A stretch of DNA of 64,000 nucleotides from the NCBI GenBank assembly GCA_947074345.1, contig CAMTPH010000003.1:1-64000 (forward strand), read 5' to 3'. The notes beneath the pieces are model-generated. The model was not told the origin of the DNA. It searched no databases and saw only the letters and a program-made list of their open reading frames with translations. Position 1 is the stretch's first letter. Each line of letters begins with the position of its first letter. This DNA is from an uncultured Bacteroides sp. Its GTDB lineage: Bacteria; Bacteroidota; Bacteroidia; Bacteroidales; Bacteroidaceae. A program made the position numbers and the translations under genes. Shown here one piece after another: positions 57,144 through 64,000 of the stretch.

Positions 57144-58103
57144 TTAATATATTAGGGAATTAGTCAGAGTTGCTCTCGTTGTTTCTCCAAAATATATATC
57201 ATACATATAACAATAACCTTGTTCATAAACCCCTTCTGTTGGGATAGGCAAGTTTACATCATACCAACTTATGCCTTTGTTGTCTAAGTTTAAAGGTACC
57301 TTCATTATCATTGTATTATCGGGCGGTTCGAAGGGTATGAGATCAATATAAAAGGTATTAGAGCCAGGTATACTATCCAAGTTCATCATTCCGCTAGCAA
57401 GCGTATATGATGTTGTAATACTTCCGTTAGCCATTTGCAAATAAATATCAGTGTTACTAGGATATTGTATATTGGGTGTACTAATACTTGTTATTGTATG
57501 CCCTGATGCAGCTATGAAAGTCACTTGAATTTGAGTACATATATGTTGAAACTGCATATTAACATTGGTGCTTTCGTTATCCGAAATAACAATCCCTTCA
57601 TAACCCCACCATAAATAATCAAGATTGTCTGATAACATGTATTTTAGACCATCAGTACCATCACTATATAGAAATGGAGGAGTTTTGTCGCTATCATGAT
57701 TAAGCTCCGTTAAGGCGTAAAAATTGTAGGTGCCAGGATCGAGATTAATATCATATTGCGCGCTAGTAGGCGCAACAATACCTGCGCTGGTAGAAGAGTA
57801 TATAACAAAATTAATAGGGGTACCGGTTATTGGTGTATATTCGCCATCATATATATAAATGTGTATAACTCTATTTTCTGGTAATGGAATAGTATCAGGA
57901 GTATATGCGCCTCTTGATACGTTTTTTGTCCCCCCTCTAGGTATTACTTCTGCAGTAAATGTTACATTACTTTTTATGGTATCATCAGTTGTTAATGGTT
58001 GATAATAATCTTCAATAACAAGGTGATAATTGCCTCCTGCACATCCTATAAAAAATAAGAACAAAATGACAGAGAATATGGTATGTATTATATTTTTCTT
58101 CAT
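57144..58103 (-). CDS. Fimbrillin-like lipoprotein 2
   Basis: The 319-residue precursor has lipobox FIGC (Cys21). Shared motifs are the SRGA site at Arg64, VIHIYIYDG near 81, LDYLWWG near 165, MQFQHICTQIQ near 185 and a final YCYMYDIYF. It ends about 18 residues after YMY and lacks the terminal Trp-containing strand seen in genes 1, 3, 5 and 6. It starts seven bases after the gene 3 stop, so they are co-transcribed. The family is inferred from the shared pattern. Confidence 0.75.
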   Translation of the reverse strand: MKKNIIHTIFSVILFLFFIGCAGGNYHLVIEDYYQPLTTDDTIKSNVTFTAEVIPRGGTKNVSRGAYTPDTIPLPENRVIHIYIYDGEYTPITGTPINFVIYSSTSAGIVAPTSAQYDINLDPGTYNFYALTELNHDSDKTPPFLYSDGTDGLKYMLSDNLDYLWWGYEGIVISDNESTNVNMQFQHICTQIQVTFIAASGHTITSISTPNIQYPSNTDIYLQMANGSITTSYTLASGMMNLDSIPGSNTFYIDLIPFEPPDNTMIMKVPLNLDNKGISWYDVNLPIPTEGVYEQGYCYMYDIYFGETTRATLTNSLIY

Positions 58104-58109
58104 GATTTT

Positions 58110-59033
58110 TTAGTTTTCGTCAACATCTGGTTCAACCACTTCTGTCCACGGCAAAACTGTAACAACATCTGTATAAACAGTGTCGACTGCATAAACGATA
58201 TTGTAATTATATGATGTACCACTTACATAACCACCTGTTGGTATTGGTACAACAACCGAGAAGGAAACATCGTCATTATTTGTATTAATACAATTAATTT
58301 TTACTGTATCGCTTATGCTACTTGTAAAAGGTACACAGATAGTACTTATAGATAAACCGTTAATAGTCAAATCGCTCGATGTGGCGTATGTATAAGATGT
58401 TGCTGTAATCTGCGATATCCCACCATTAATTATATCCCATTTTGAGTTACTCTCACCATTAGGAACTCCGATTTGAGACGTATTATATATTTGAGTAACC
58501 TTAACATCCGATAGTGAATCTTGTATAACGAATTGCAACTGTACTGCCTGATGATAAAATGTGATAGGCAATGTAGTTGAAGGCGAATTAATTGTTTGTC
58601 CTGATATTGCTCCCCATACATAATCAACTCCATTTTCAAGTCCGGTTGCTGCATTATTTTCGACGCTTGGCGGGTTTGAGTTAGTCAATGATGAAATGCC
58701 ACGAAAGTTGTATGTTCCATAAGGCAACAATAATGGTGCACTACTCGACAGAATGCCACTAGTTTTGCAATAATAATCGTTTGCACTGATATAGGAATTT
58801 GCCTGATTATCGAGGAATGCATATATTCTAGCTTTAACCCCTTCAGGAAATGGTATATCTAGACTTCTAGTATAATTAGTTTCTAATTTAGGGCTAAAGA
58901 AAATCGGATATCTAGGACCATTCCAGTCAATAATACCAAGTCCTCGATAATCATCAATGATATATTCATTCTTAACACAGCTAGCTATGATAAAAAGACT
59001 TATTATGGACCATATTATATATCTCAACTTCAT
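58110..59033 (-). CDS. Fimbrillin-like lipoprotein 3
   Basis: The 307-residue precursor has lipobox IASC (Cys19). It shares the TRS site at Arg56, ARIYAF near 69, VDYVWG near 135, ITFYHQAVQLQF near 154, SKWDIINGGIS near 194 and the C-terminal SYNYN with LPWTEV. It overlaps gene 4 by four bases. It fits the fimbrillin-like lipoproteins that form the surface fibres of Bacteroidales. Confidence 0.78.
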   Translation of the reverse strand: MKLRYIIWSIISLFIIASCVKNEYIIDDYRGLGIIDWNGPRYPIFFSPKLETNYTRSLDIPFPEGVKARIYAFLDNQANSYISANDYYCKTSGILSSSAPLLLPYGTYNFRGISSLTNSNPPSVENNAATGLENGVDYVWGAISGQTINSPSTTLPITFYHQAVQLQFVIQDSLSDVKVTQIYNTSQIGVPNGESNSKWDIINGGISQITATSYTYATSSDLTINGLSISTICVPFTSSISDTVKINCINTNNDDVSFSVVVPIPTGGYVSGTSYNYNIVYAVDTVYTDVVTVLPWTEVVEPDVDEN

Positions 59034-59950
59034 GATATAGTATTGTTTTTGCTTATATATGCGTTATTGTTGTCAATAATGATTTTATATACAAAGTTAT
59101 ATCCCCAATGAAATACATTTCCAAAATGTGGCGATATATCAAGAGTGTATTCTTTCATCTCTAGTTGACTATTTGTAACAACGAACGATAATTTGGAAGG
59201 AATTGTTGACTCAAAAGGCAATAATATAGCTTTAGCACTACAACTATCTGTATTTAGTCGATAAATCTCATTACTATTCGCGGCAGGATTTATAATGCCT
59301 GTTGCGATAGACCAAGCGCATTGTGAAGCATCACCGGCTTCTATTTCTGCTGAATATAATTTGTTGTAATTGCTATTGTTGAACTCAAAGTTAAACTCAA
59401 TGCTTAAGCAACATCTTTTTAACTTGAACTCTAATATGTTTTTTATATCATCTTTTATCTCAAAATTACTTATCATGCCCCACAAATAATCTACACCATT
59501 ATAAACAGCTGATGATTTACCGTTTAATGGATCAAAATCAGGTACGCGATCGTGAGTTGAGTTAAATACCGAAAGCATATAAAAGTTATAAATACCTTTA
59601 TTGAGTTTCAGATTGTCATGAATAGGATTAATCTTACCCGTCTTTCTTGATTGATATACACTTTTAGCAAAACATTTATTCTCATCGGGAGTTTCGTATT
59701 GTTTATAAGCGTATATATGAATGATGGCATTGGGCAATATCTCTAAAGTAGTATCTGAACTACTTCTTGTAATCGATTGGTACGATTCTACATAAGCAGA
59801 CAAGTTAATATCAAAAAATAGAGTGTCTTTTGATATATTTATATTGTTTATATCATCATCAATAGATATGATACTTAAATCTTTGCTGCAAGATGATAGC
59901 AGCAATATGATTAATAGGTGAAGTATATATTTTAGTTTATGTTTATTCAT
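59030..59950 (-). CDS. Fimbrillin-like lipoprotein 4
   Basis: The 306-residue precursor has lipobox LSSC (Cys21). It has the TRS site at Arg62, AIIHIYAYK near 75, VDYLWG near 147, FKLKRCCLSIEF near 167 and AWSIATGIINP near 203. It ends soon after the NFVYK strand and, like gene 2, lacks the terminal Trp strand. Four-base overlap with gene 3 and a 9-bp gap to gene 5 place it in the same operon. Confidence 0.75.
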   Translation of the reverse strand: MNKHKLKYILHLLIILLLSSCSKDLSIISIDDDINNINISKDTLFFDINLSAYVESYQSITRSSSDTTLEILPNAIIHIYAYKQYETPDENKCFAKSVYQSRKTGKINPIHDNLKLNKGIYNFYMLSVFNSTHDRVPDFDPLNGKSSAVYNGVDYLWGMISNFEIKDDIKNILEFKLKRCCLSIEFNFEFNNSNYNKLYSAEIEAGDASQCAWSIATGIINPAANSNEIYRLNTDSCSAKAILLPFESTIPSKLSFVVTNSQLEMKEYTLDISPHFGNVFHWGYNFVYKIIIDNNNAYISKNNTIS

Positions 59951-59959
59951 ATAAATATT

Positions 59960-60913
59960 CTAATAATTAGGTATTAAATCGCCATCTTCATTTACTTCTT
60001 TCCATGGAGCTATGGTTGCTTCAGTGATATAAACGCTGTCGTTTAGTAATTCAATGGTATATTCATATGATCTTCCGGCTATAAAACTATTGTTATCTAA
60101 TGTAGGCAACGATAAATTATAACCTTGTAAATTATCGTTGTTTGCAAGCTTTAATGATATGTACATCGGTATCTCGGCAATACTGTCTAATGGAAAAATG
60201 ATTTGATGCATTAAAAGTGTGTCAATATTCATTTGCAATGGATGAGAAGAATCTAACTCAGTGATAGTTGTTAGTTTACCACTATAGAGGTTCCATTTCG
60301 TATTGCTATCTAATAATGGAGGTGAAATTGATGCATAACTAATCCAATCGACTAAGTTAGATTGATTTTGATTGGATATTTTTACAGATATTTGAGTTGC
60401 ACAATGCTTGAAATCAACTAGTAGGTTGGTCGGGTTTTCTATGACGTTAGATATGGAGTAATACCACAAATAATCTGTGCCATTTGATAACGGGTTGTTT
60501 GTTGTATTAGTTACAATACCATTATAGAATAGCGGTGGGTTACTTGTAGAATTTGTAGAAATAAAATAATAAGCATACATGCCCGAGGGTAAAACTAATG
60601 CTGGGCCGGATACAGGTGATAATATACCATTCTCGTATGCTTTATAGTAAGCACTTGCTTTATTTAAATAATCTCCTTTATATAAAAAAATGTCTAGTCG
60701 TGCAACATTGCCTTTCTGAAACAGAGTTACTCCACTTGCTCTTGATGAAGAATAATCAATGATACGTGCGTAGAAGTTGATATTATTCTGTTCAGTAGAG
60801 CTACTATCCGTATGAGCATCAGAGTTGCCTCTATTGTCGATTACAATAAACTCGTTATCGGTGCAACTTACCATAACAAGCATCAATATTAATATGTATA
60901 TTAATTTATTCAT
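59960..60913 (-). CDS. Fimbrillin-like lipoprotein 5
   Basis: The 317-residue precursor has lipobox MVSC (Cys17). It shows the SRAS site at Arg58, ARLDIFLYKG near 70, TDYLWY near 146, VDFKHCATQISV near 164, TKWNLYSGKL near 208 and SYEYT with APWKEV at the end. It has all the array-wide motifs and is a good reference member. It starts four bases after gene 6. Confidence 0.8.
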   Translation of the reverse strand: MNKLIYILILMLVMVSCTDNEFIVIDNRGNSDAHTDSSSTEQNNINFYARIIDYSSSRASGVTLFQKGNVARLDIFLYKGDYLNKASAYYKAYENGILSPVSGPALVLPSGMYAYYFISTNSTSNPPLFYNGIVTNTTNNPLSNGTDYLWYYSISNVIENPTNLLVDFKHCATQISVKISNQNQSNLVDWISYASISPPLLDSNTKWNLYSGKLTTITELDSSHPLQMNIDTLLMHQIIFPLDSIAEIPMYISLKLANNDNLQGYNLSLPTLDNNSFIAGRSYEYTIELLNDSVYITEATIAPWKEVNEDGDLIPNY

Positions 60914-60917
60914 CGTA

Positions 60918-61871
60918 TTAATCTATATCAGGTGCGATAGGAACATTATCTACTACAGGTATCCAATTGTCTATGTTTACACTATTGAATAAGATAGTAT
61001 CCGCTCGTATTAATAGGCTATAATGGTATGAGTAGCCTACTTTAAGACTATCATTCATGATTGGCAATTCGGTTTGATATGCTCTTGAATACTGATTCTC
61101 GTCAATAATCATTATGATTTTAAATGATGCTTTTAAAGTAGAACTTTCTTTCAGGTGGAGCGCCGGCATTGTAAATGTGCCATAGAATGTAGTATCATTA
61201 AGTTGAGATGTTAATGGTTGGAAAAGGGTATCGTTGACACTATGTGATGGACCCATGTCGCCATTAAAGAGATTCCAGGTTATGGTATCTCTTGATGATG
61301 GGGTTAACAACATCTCTTCGAAGGTTACTAGGTCTATCTCTTCGGATATAACAATCTCTAAAGCCACTTGAGTAACCGAGTGATCAAATTTAAGGTTGTA
61401 GTTATTTACCAGATCTTTTAATGTTACATTGCACGTATCCGACCATATATAATCTACTGTATAGTCAATATCACTACATATACCGTTAGTAAATGATGGT
61501 ATTTTGCGCAAAAAATCATTAGTCCCAACAGCAAAGAAGTTATAAGTACCCGGTGGTAAATACATTGCTTCGGTAAGTGGAGACAAGGTCCCTTCATCAG
61601 TTGAGATGTAGTTTACGATTGTGACTAAATTATTATCGGTATCATAGGCATATACATTGATGTACTTGTTTTTGCCTATATTTTCATATCCTGCTCTCGT
61701 AAAGTTTTGTTCTATTATTGTGTTAAAGTTAACTCTAACCTTATTTTTAGAAGTATCATCAACCGATAAATTATTTAATCTATTATAATTTATGACTGTG
61801 TTTTCGCACGAAACAAATAATGCGATAAATAGCGCGGCAGTAAAACATAATTTCTTATACGTAGCACACAT
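60918..61871 (-). CDS. Fimbrillin-like lipoprotein 6 (first in array)
   Basis: The 317-residue precursor has lipobox FVSC (Cys22). It has the TRAG site at Arg59, YINVYAYD near 68, VDYIWS near 139, LKFDHSVTQVAL near 157, ITWNLFNGDMG near 198 and YSYHYS with DNWIPVV at the end. It is the first gene of the leftward operon. No perfect -7 box was found upstream; a degenerate copy of the repeat unit lies at 61933-61952. Confidence 0.78.
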   Translation of the reverse strand: MCATYKKLCFTAALFIALFVSCENTVINYNRLNNLSVDDTSKNKVRVNFNTIIEQNFTRAGYENIGKNKYINVYAYDTDNNLVTIVNYISTDEGTLSPLTEAMYLPPGTYNFFAVGTNDFLRKIPSFTNGICSDIDYTVDYIWSDTCNVTLKDLVNNYNLKFDHSVTQVALEIVISEEIDLVTFEEMLLTPSSRDTITWNLFNGDMGPSHSVNDTLFQPLTSQLNDTTFYGTFTMPALHLKESSTLKASFKIIMIIDENQYSRAYQTELPIMNDSLKVGYSYHYSLLIRADTILFNSVNIDNWIPVVDNVPIAPDID

Positions 61872-61932
61872 ATTAATGATAAGTTTATATATTTAAACAA
61901 TCTGTCAAATAGAAAGATTAATATATAATTAA

Positions 61933-61952
61933 TGTTAACTATAATTAACGTG
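61933..61952. repeat. Possible degenerate half of the bipartite repeat
   Basis: TGTTAACTATAATTAACGTG matches the end of copy 3 (TGTTAACTATTAACGTG at 55801 region) except for three extra bases. It lies upstream of the first fimbrillin gene, while copy 3 lies beyond the last, so the two flank the array. AT-rich chance similarity is possible. Confidence 0.3.
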
Positions 61953-62032
61953 TGTATTGGTGAATTATGCCTCTTATTTATATGTATAATGTGTGCTAAA
62001 AATGCTTTTAGGCGAATTCGAAATAACTAGTA

Positions 62033-63331
62033 TTAGCTATAGCGTCTAGGGTATCTGAATATAATTGCTAATAAAGCAAAAGCTCCCATGGTGAACGGGT
62101 AATAAAGATTGCCAACAATACTTATTGGAGAGATGTTGGCTAGTCCGGCTGCCATAAGCAACTGTGCACCATAAGGAATGATGCCTTGAATAAAGCATGA
62201 AAAGGTATCTAGTATACTGGCACTCTTGCGGGGATCGAGCTTAAAGCGTGTAGCGATATCTTTAGCAATAGGACCGGTAGTTAGAATGGCAATTGTATTG
62301 TTGGCAGTACATAGATTGGCAATACTCACCAATCCTGCTATACTGAATTCTGCACCACGTTTGCCATTTACACGACGAGTAAGGCCACGAATAATATAAG
62401 ATATACCTCCATTGTAACGTATTAGTTCGAGCATTCCTCCGGCAAGTAGTGTAATTATAATTAGTTCGCCCATGCCAATAATACCATCGCCCATAGCGGC
62501 AAAGCAATCAAACAAATCGAAGCTTCCAGTTGCGATACCAATAATACCGGTTGCTACAATTCCGAGGGTAAGTACAATAAATACATTGAGCCCTGCAATG
62601 GCTGTGGCCAATACAATGAGGTAGGGGATTACTTTTACCCATTCTATAGCAGGTGTATGAGTTAGCTCTGTTACGCCAATACCTTTCCATACATAAATGA
62701 GCAATACTACTATTGCGGCTGGAACAACAATGAGCGAGTTTACACGAAATTTATCTTTCATATCGCATCCTTGAGTTTTAGTGGCAGCGATAGTTGTGTC
62801 TGAAATGAATGACAGATTATCACCAAATAGTGATCCGCCTACTACAACAGCTACCATAAATGGTATGGCGATGCCTGTCTTATCAGCTAAACCTACTGCT
62901 ACTGGTGTCAGTGCTACAATTGTTCCAACACTCGTACCAATAGATAACGATATAAAACATGCAGCGAGAAATATTCCTGCCAAAAGTAGATTGTCGGGTA
63001 ATATTTGAAGTGTGAGATTGACTGTTGCATCTATGGCTCCCATTGCTTTAGCGCTTCGTGCAAAGGCTCCTGCAAGAATGAAAATCCAAATCATGAGTAG
63101 TATGTTCTTATTGGCTGCTCCCATAGAGAACTGGTAGATGCGTTGGTCTAGTTTCACGCCGTGTGTGATGGCGATAGCATAACACGATGATACCAGAAAA
63201 GCTACTGTGATAGGAACTTTATAGAAGTCGTTCATCACAATAGAGGTGATAAGGTAGAGACACAAGAATACTATAAGCGGGCTTAGTGCACGAAGTCCCG
63301 ACATGGGTTTTGGATTGTATATCTGATTCAT
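62033..63331 (-). CDS. Na+/H+ antiporter, NhaC family
   Basis: The 432-residue protein has about eleven membrane helices and NhaC-type patterns: SLSIGTSVGTIVALTPVA near 128, VVGGSLFGDNLSFISDTTIA near 162 and NLCTANNTIAILTTGPIAKD near 339. These include the Asp and Ser residues of the ion site. Family members exchange Na+ for H+, or amino acids, across the inner membrane. ATG at 63331 is right against the -7 box; Met10 at 63304 is an alternative start giving a leader of about 29 nt. Confidence 0.88.
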   Translation of the reverse strand: MNQIYNPKPMSGLRALSPLIVFLCLYLITSIVMNDFYKVPITVAFLVSSCYAIAITHGVKLDQRIYQFSMGAANKNILLMIWIFILAGAFARSAKAMGAIDATVNLTLQILPDNLLLAGIFLAACFISLSIGTSVGTIVALTPVAVGLADKTGIAIPFMVAVVVGGSLFGDNLSFISDTTIAATKTQGCDMKDKFRVNSLIVVPAAIVVLLIYVWKGIGVTELTHTPAIEWVKVIPYLIVLATAIAGLNVFIVLTLGIVATGIIGIATGSFDLFDCFAAMGDGIIGMGELIIITLLAGGMLELIRYNGGISYIIRGLTRRVNGKRGAEFSIAGLVSIANLCTANNTIAILTTGPIAKDIATRFKLDPRKSASILDTFSCFIQGIIPYGAQLLMAAGLANISPISIVGNLYYPFTMGAFALLAIIFRYPRRYS

Positions 63332-63336
63332 GTGTA

Positions 63337-63344
63337 CAAAGATA
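63337..63344 (-). promoter_or_regulatory. -7 box for the NhaC-type antiporter
   Basis: The plus strand reads CAAAGATA, giving TATCTTTG on the minus strand. It is five bases before the ATG at 63331. Confidence 0.5.
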
Positions 63345-63380
63345 GATATTTTTGATTGAACCGTATTTGTACGACAAATA

Positions 63381-63418
63381 AAAAACCGACCACACTAACG
63401 AAGTAGTGGGCCGGTTTA
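63381..63418 (-). terminator. Terminator after uxaA
   Basis: On the minus strand AAACCGGCCCACTA pairs, with a bulge and a G-T pair, with TAGTGTGGTCGGTTT around a CTTCG loop and is followed by a T run. Confidence 0.8.
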
Positions 63419-63443
63419 TCTCAAAATAACTAATATGTTTGAA

Positions 63444-64000
63444 TTATAATGTTACCCCTGTCTTGAAGATAGAGATTTCACGATAACCTTTCTTTTCGTT
63501 GTTTACTAATTCACCGCTTGCTACTTGCAAGATGTAATCAATGAAACGTTCGCAAGTTTTCTCCATTGGTTCGTTTTCTACAATTACGCCAGCGTTAAAG
63601 TCAATCCATCCTGGTTTATTGTTTGCCAATGCAGAGTTAGTAGAAATCTTCATAGTTGGAACGAATGTACCGAATGGAGTTCCGCGTCCTGTAGTAAACA
63701 ATACGATATGGCAACCGCATGATGCTAGAGCAGTAGCAGCAACTAAGTCATTGCCCGGAGCAGAAAGTAGGTTTAAACCTTTTACTTGAAGACGATCTCC
63801 ATAACCCATAACTCCTTCTACAAGACTCTTACCGCATTTTTGTGTACAACCCAAAGCTTTATCTTCTAGTGTTGAAATACCACCTGCTTTGTTGCCTGGT
63901 GATGGATTTTCACCTACTGGTTCACCATGTGATAAGAAATATTCTTTGAAGTCATTAATTAAACTTACTGTTTGATCAAATAACTGTTCGTTGCGACAAC
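63444..64000 (-). CDS. uxaA: Altronate dehydratase, C-terminal part (cut by the window edge)
   Basis: It dehydrates D-altronate to 2-keto-3-deoxygluconate, the step after UxaB. The frame is open to the window edge, so the start lies beyond 64000. Visible patterns are GENPSPGNKAGGISTLEDKA and then LGCTQKCGKS near 63825-63855, ASCGCHIVLFTTGRGTPFG near 63690 and PGWIDFNAG near 63600, all typical of UxaA/GarD. Cys residues in these segments belong to the metal or cluster site. It is about 50 kb from uxaC and uxaB, so the pathway is split in this genome. Confidence 0.9.
   Translation of the reverse strand, partial: CRNEQLFDQTVSLINDFKEYFLSHGEPVGENPSPGNKAGGISTLEDKALGCTQKCGKSLVEGVMGYGDRLQVKGLNLLSAPGNDLVAATALASCGCHIVLFTTGRGTPFGTFVPTMKISTNSALANNKPGWIDFNAGVIVENEPMEKTCERFIDYILQVASGELVNNEKKGYREISIFKTGVTL

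Noticed and set aside
55911-61871. The six-gene array as a CRISPR-like or direct-repeat region
   Set aside because: The similarity is at protein level only; no regular DNA repeat and spacer pattern is present.
55911-61871. The array as a SusD/TonB-type polysaccharide utilisation locus
   Set aside because: Lipoproteins are about 310 residues, not 500-600, and no SusC-like barrel or glycoside hydrolase is adjacent.
62262-62690. Two minus-strand frames rich in Tyr, Cys and Arg
   Set aside because: They lie in another frame of the NhaC-type gene and have an amino-acid composition not seen in real proteins.

Overview
The window looks like a chromosomal segment of an AT-rich member of the Bacteroidales, probably close to Bacteroides. 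The reasons are: many intergenic matches to the Bacteroidetes -7 promoter box TAnnTTTG; an ATP synthase operon in the Bacteroides order (beta, epsilon, membrane protein, a, c, b, delta, alpha, gamma); a serine palmitoyltransferase for sphingolipids; type III glutamine synthetase; LL-diaminopimelate aminotransferase; class III fructose-bisphosphatase; and a large array of fimbrillin-like lipoproteins. The species assignment is inference. No insertion sequence, prophage, CRISPR array or rRNA was seen.

Layout. 1-81: 3' end of tRNA-Gly(GCC) and its terminator. 0.4-9.3 kb: metallophosphoesterase, fbp, an AspT/YidE-type transporter, a MATE exporter, an orphan FecE/BtuD-type ATPase, an RmlD-like reductase and a secreted hypothetical protein. 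9.4-13.8 kb: uronate catabolism (uxaC, a LacI-type regulator, uxaB), with a candidate operator pair between divergent promoters; uxaA lies cut off at the far right edge (63.4-64 kb). 13.9-15.8 kb: a tiny membrane protein, an FHA/zinc-ribbon protein and an HU-like/SPOR membrane protein. 16.2-30.7 kb: an exopolysaccharide locus in alternating blocks (Wza, Wzz and Wzy rightward; Wzi, two glycosyltransferases and Wzx leftward; radical SAM protein, glycosyltransferase and priming sugar transferase rightward; then rfbC and ugd). 31.1-38.3 kb: the complete F1Fo ATP synthase operon. 38.6-39.1 kb: an HdeD-like protein. 39.2-44.2 kb: glnN, amt, P-II and a TorF-like outer-membrane protein (ammonium assimilation). 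44.4-46.4 kb: dapL and dapF. 46.9-49.3 kb: spt and a divergent lipid kinase. 49.4-51.5 kb: aspS and gtrA. 51.6-54.2 kb: aguB, aguA and a DUF2148 protein (agmatine to putrescine). 54.3-55.7 kb: fetAB-type ABC exporter. 55.9-61.9 kb: six fimbrillin-like lipoproteins in tandem. 62.0-63.3 kb: an NhaC-type antiporter.

The most interesting non-gene signal is a 64-bp bipartite element present three times (15969, 38335, 55751). Each copy has two near-palindromic GATAAC..GTTAAC..TTATC units whose starts are exactly 44 bp apart, with TGTATATA at the same internal offset of 28. The most interesting gene set is the six-lipoprotein fimbrillin operon: five members keep a Thr/Ser-Arg-small-residue site near residue 60, two lack the C-terminal strand, and no recognisable assembly gene lies alongside. 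Two small membrane proteins (43 and 48 residues) fill gaps that otherwise look empty. Starts and promoters were assigned by eye, and no homology search was possible.
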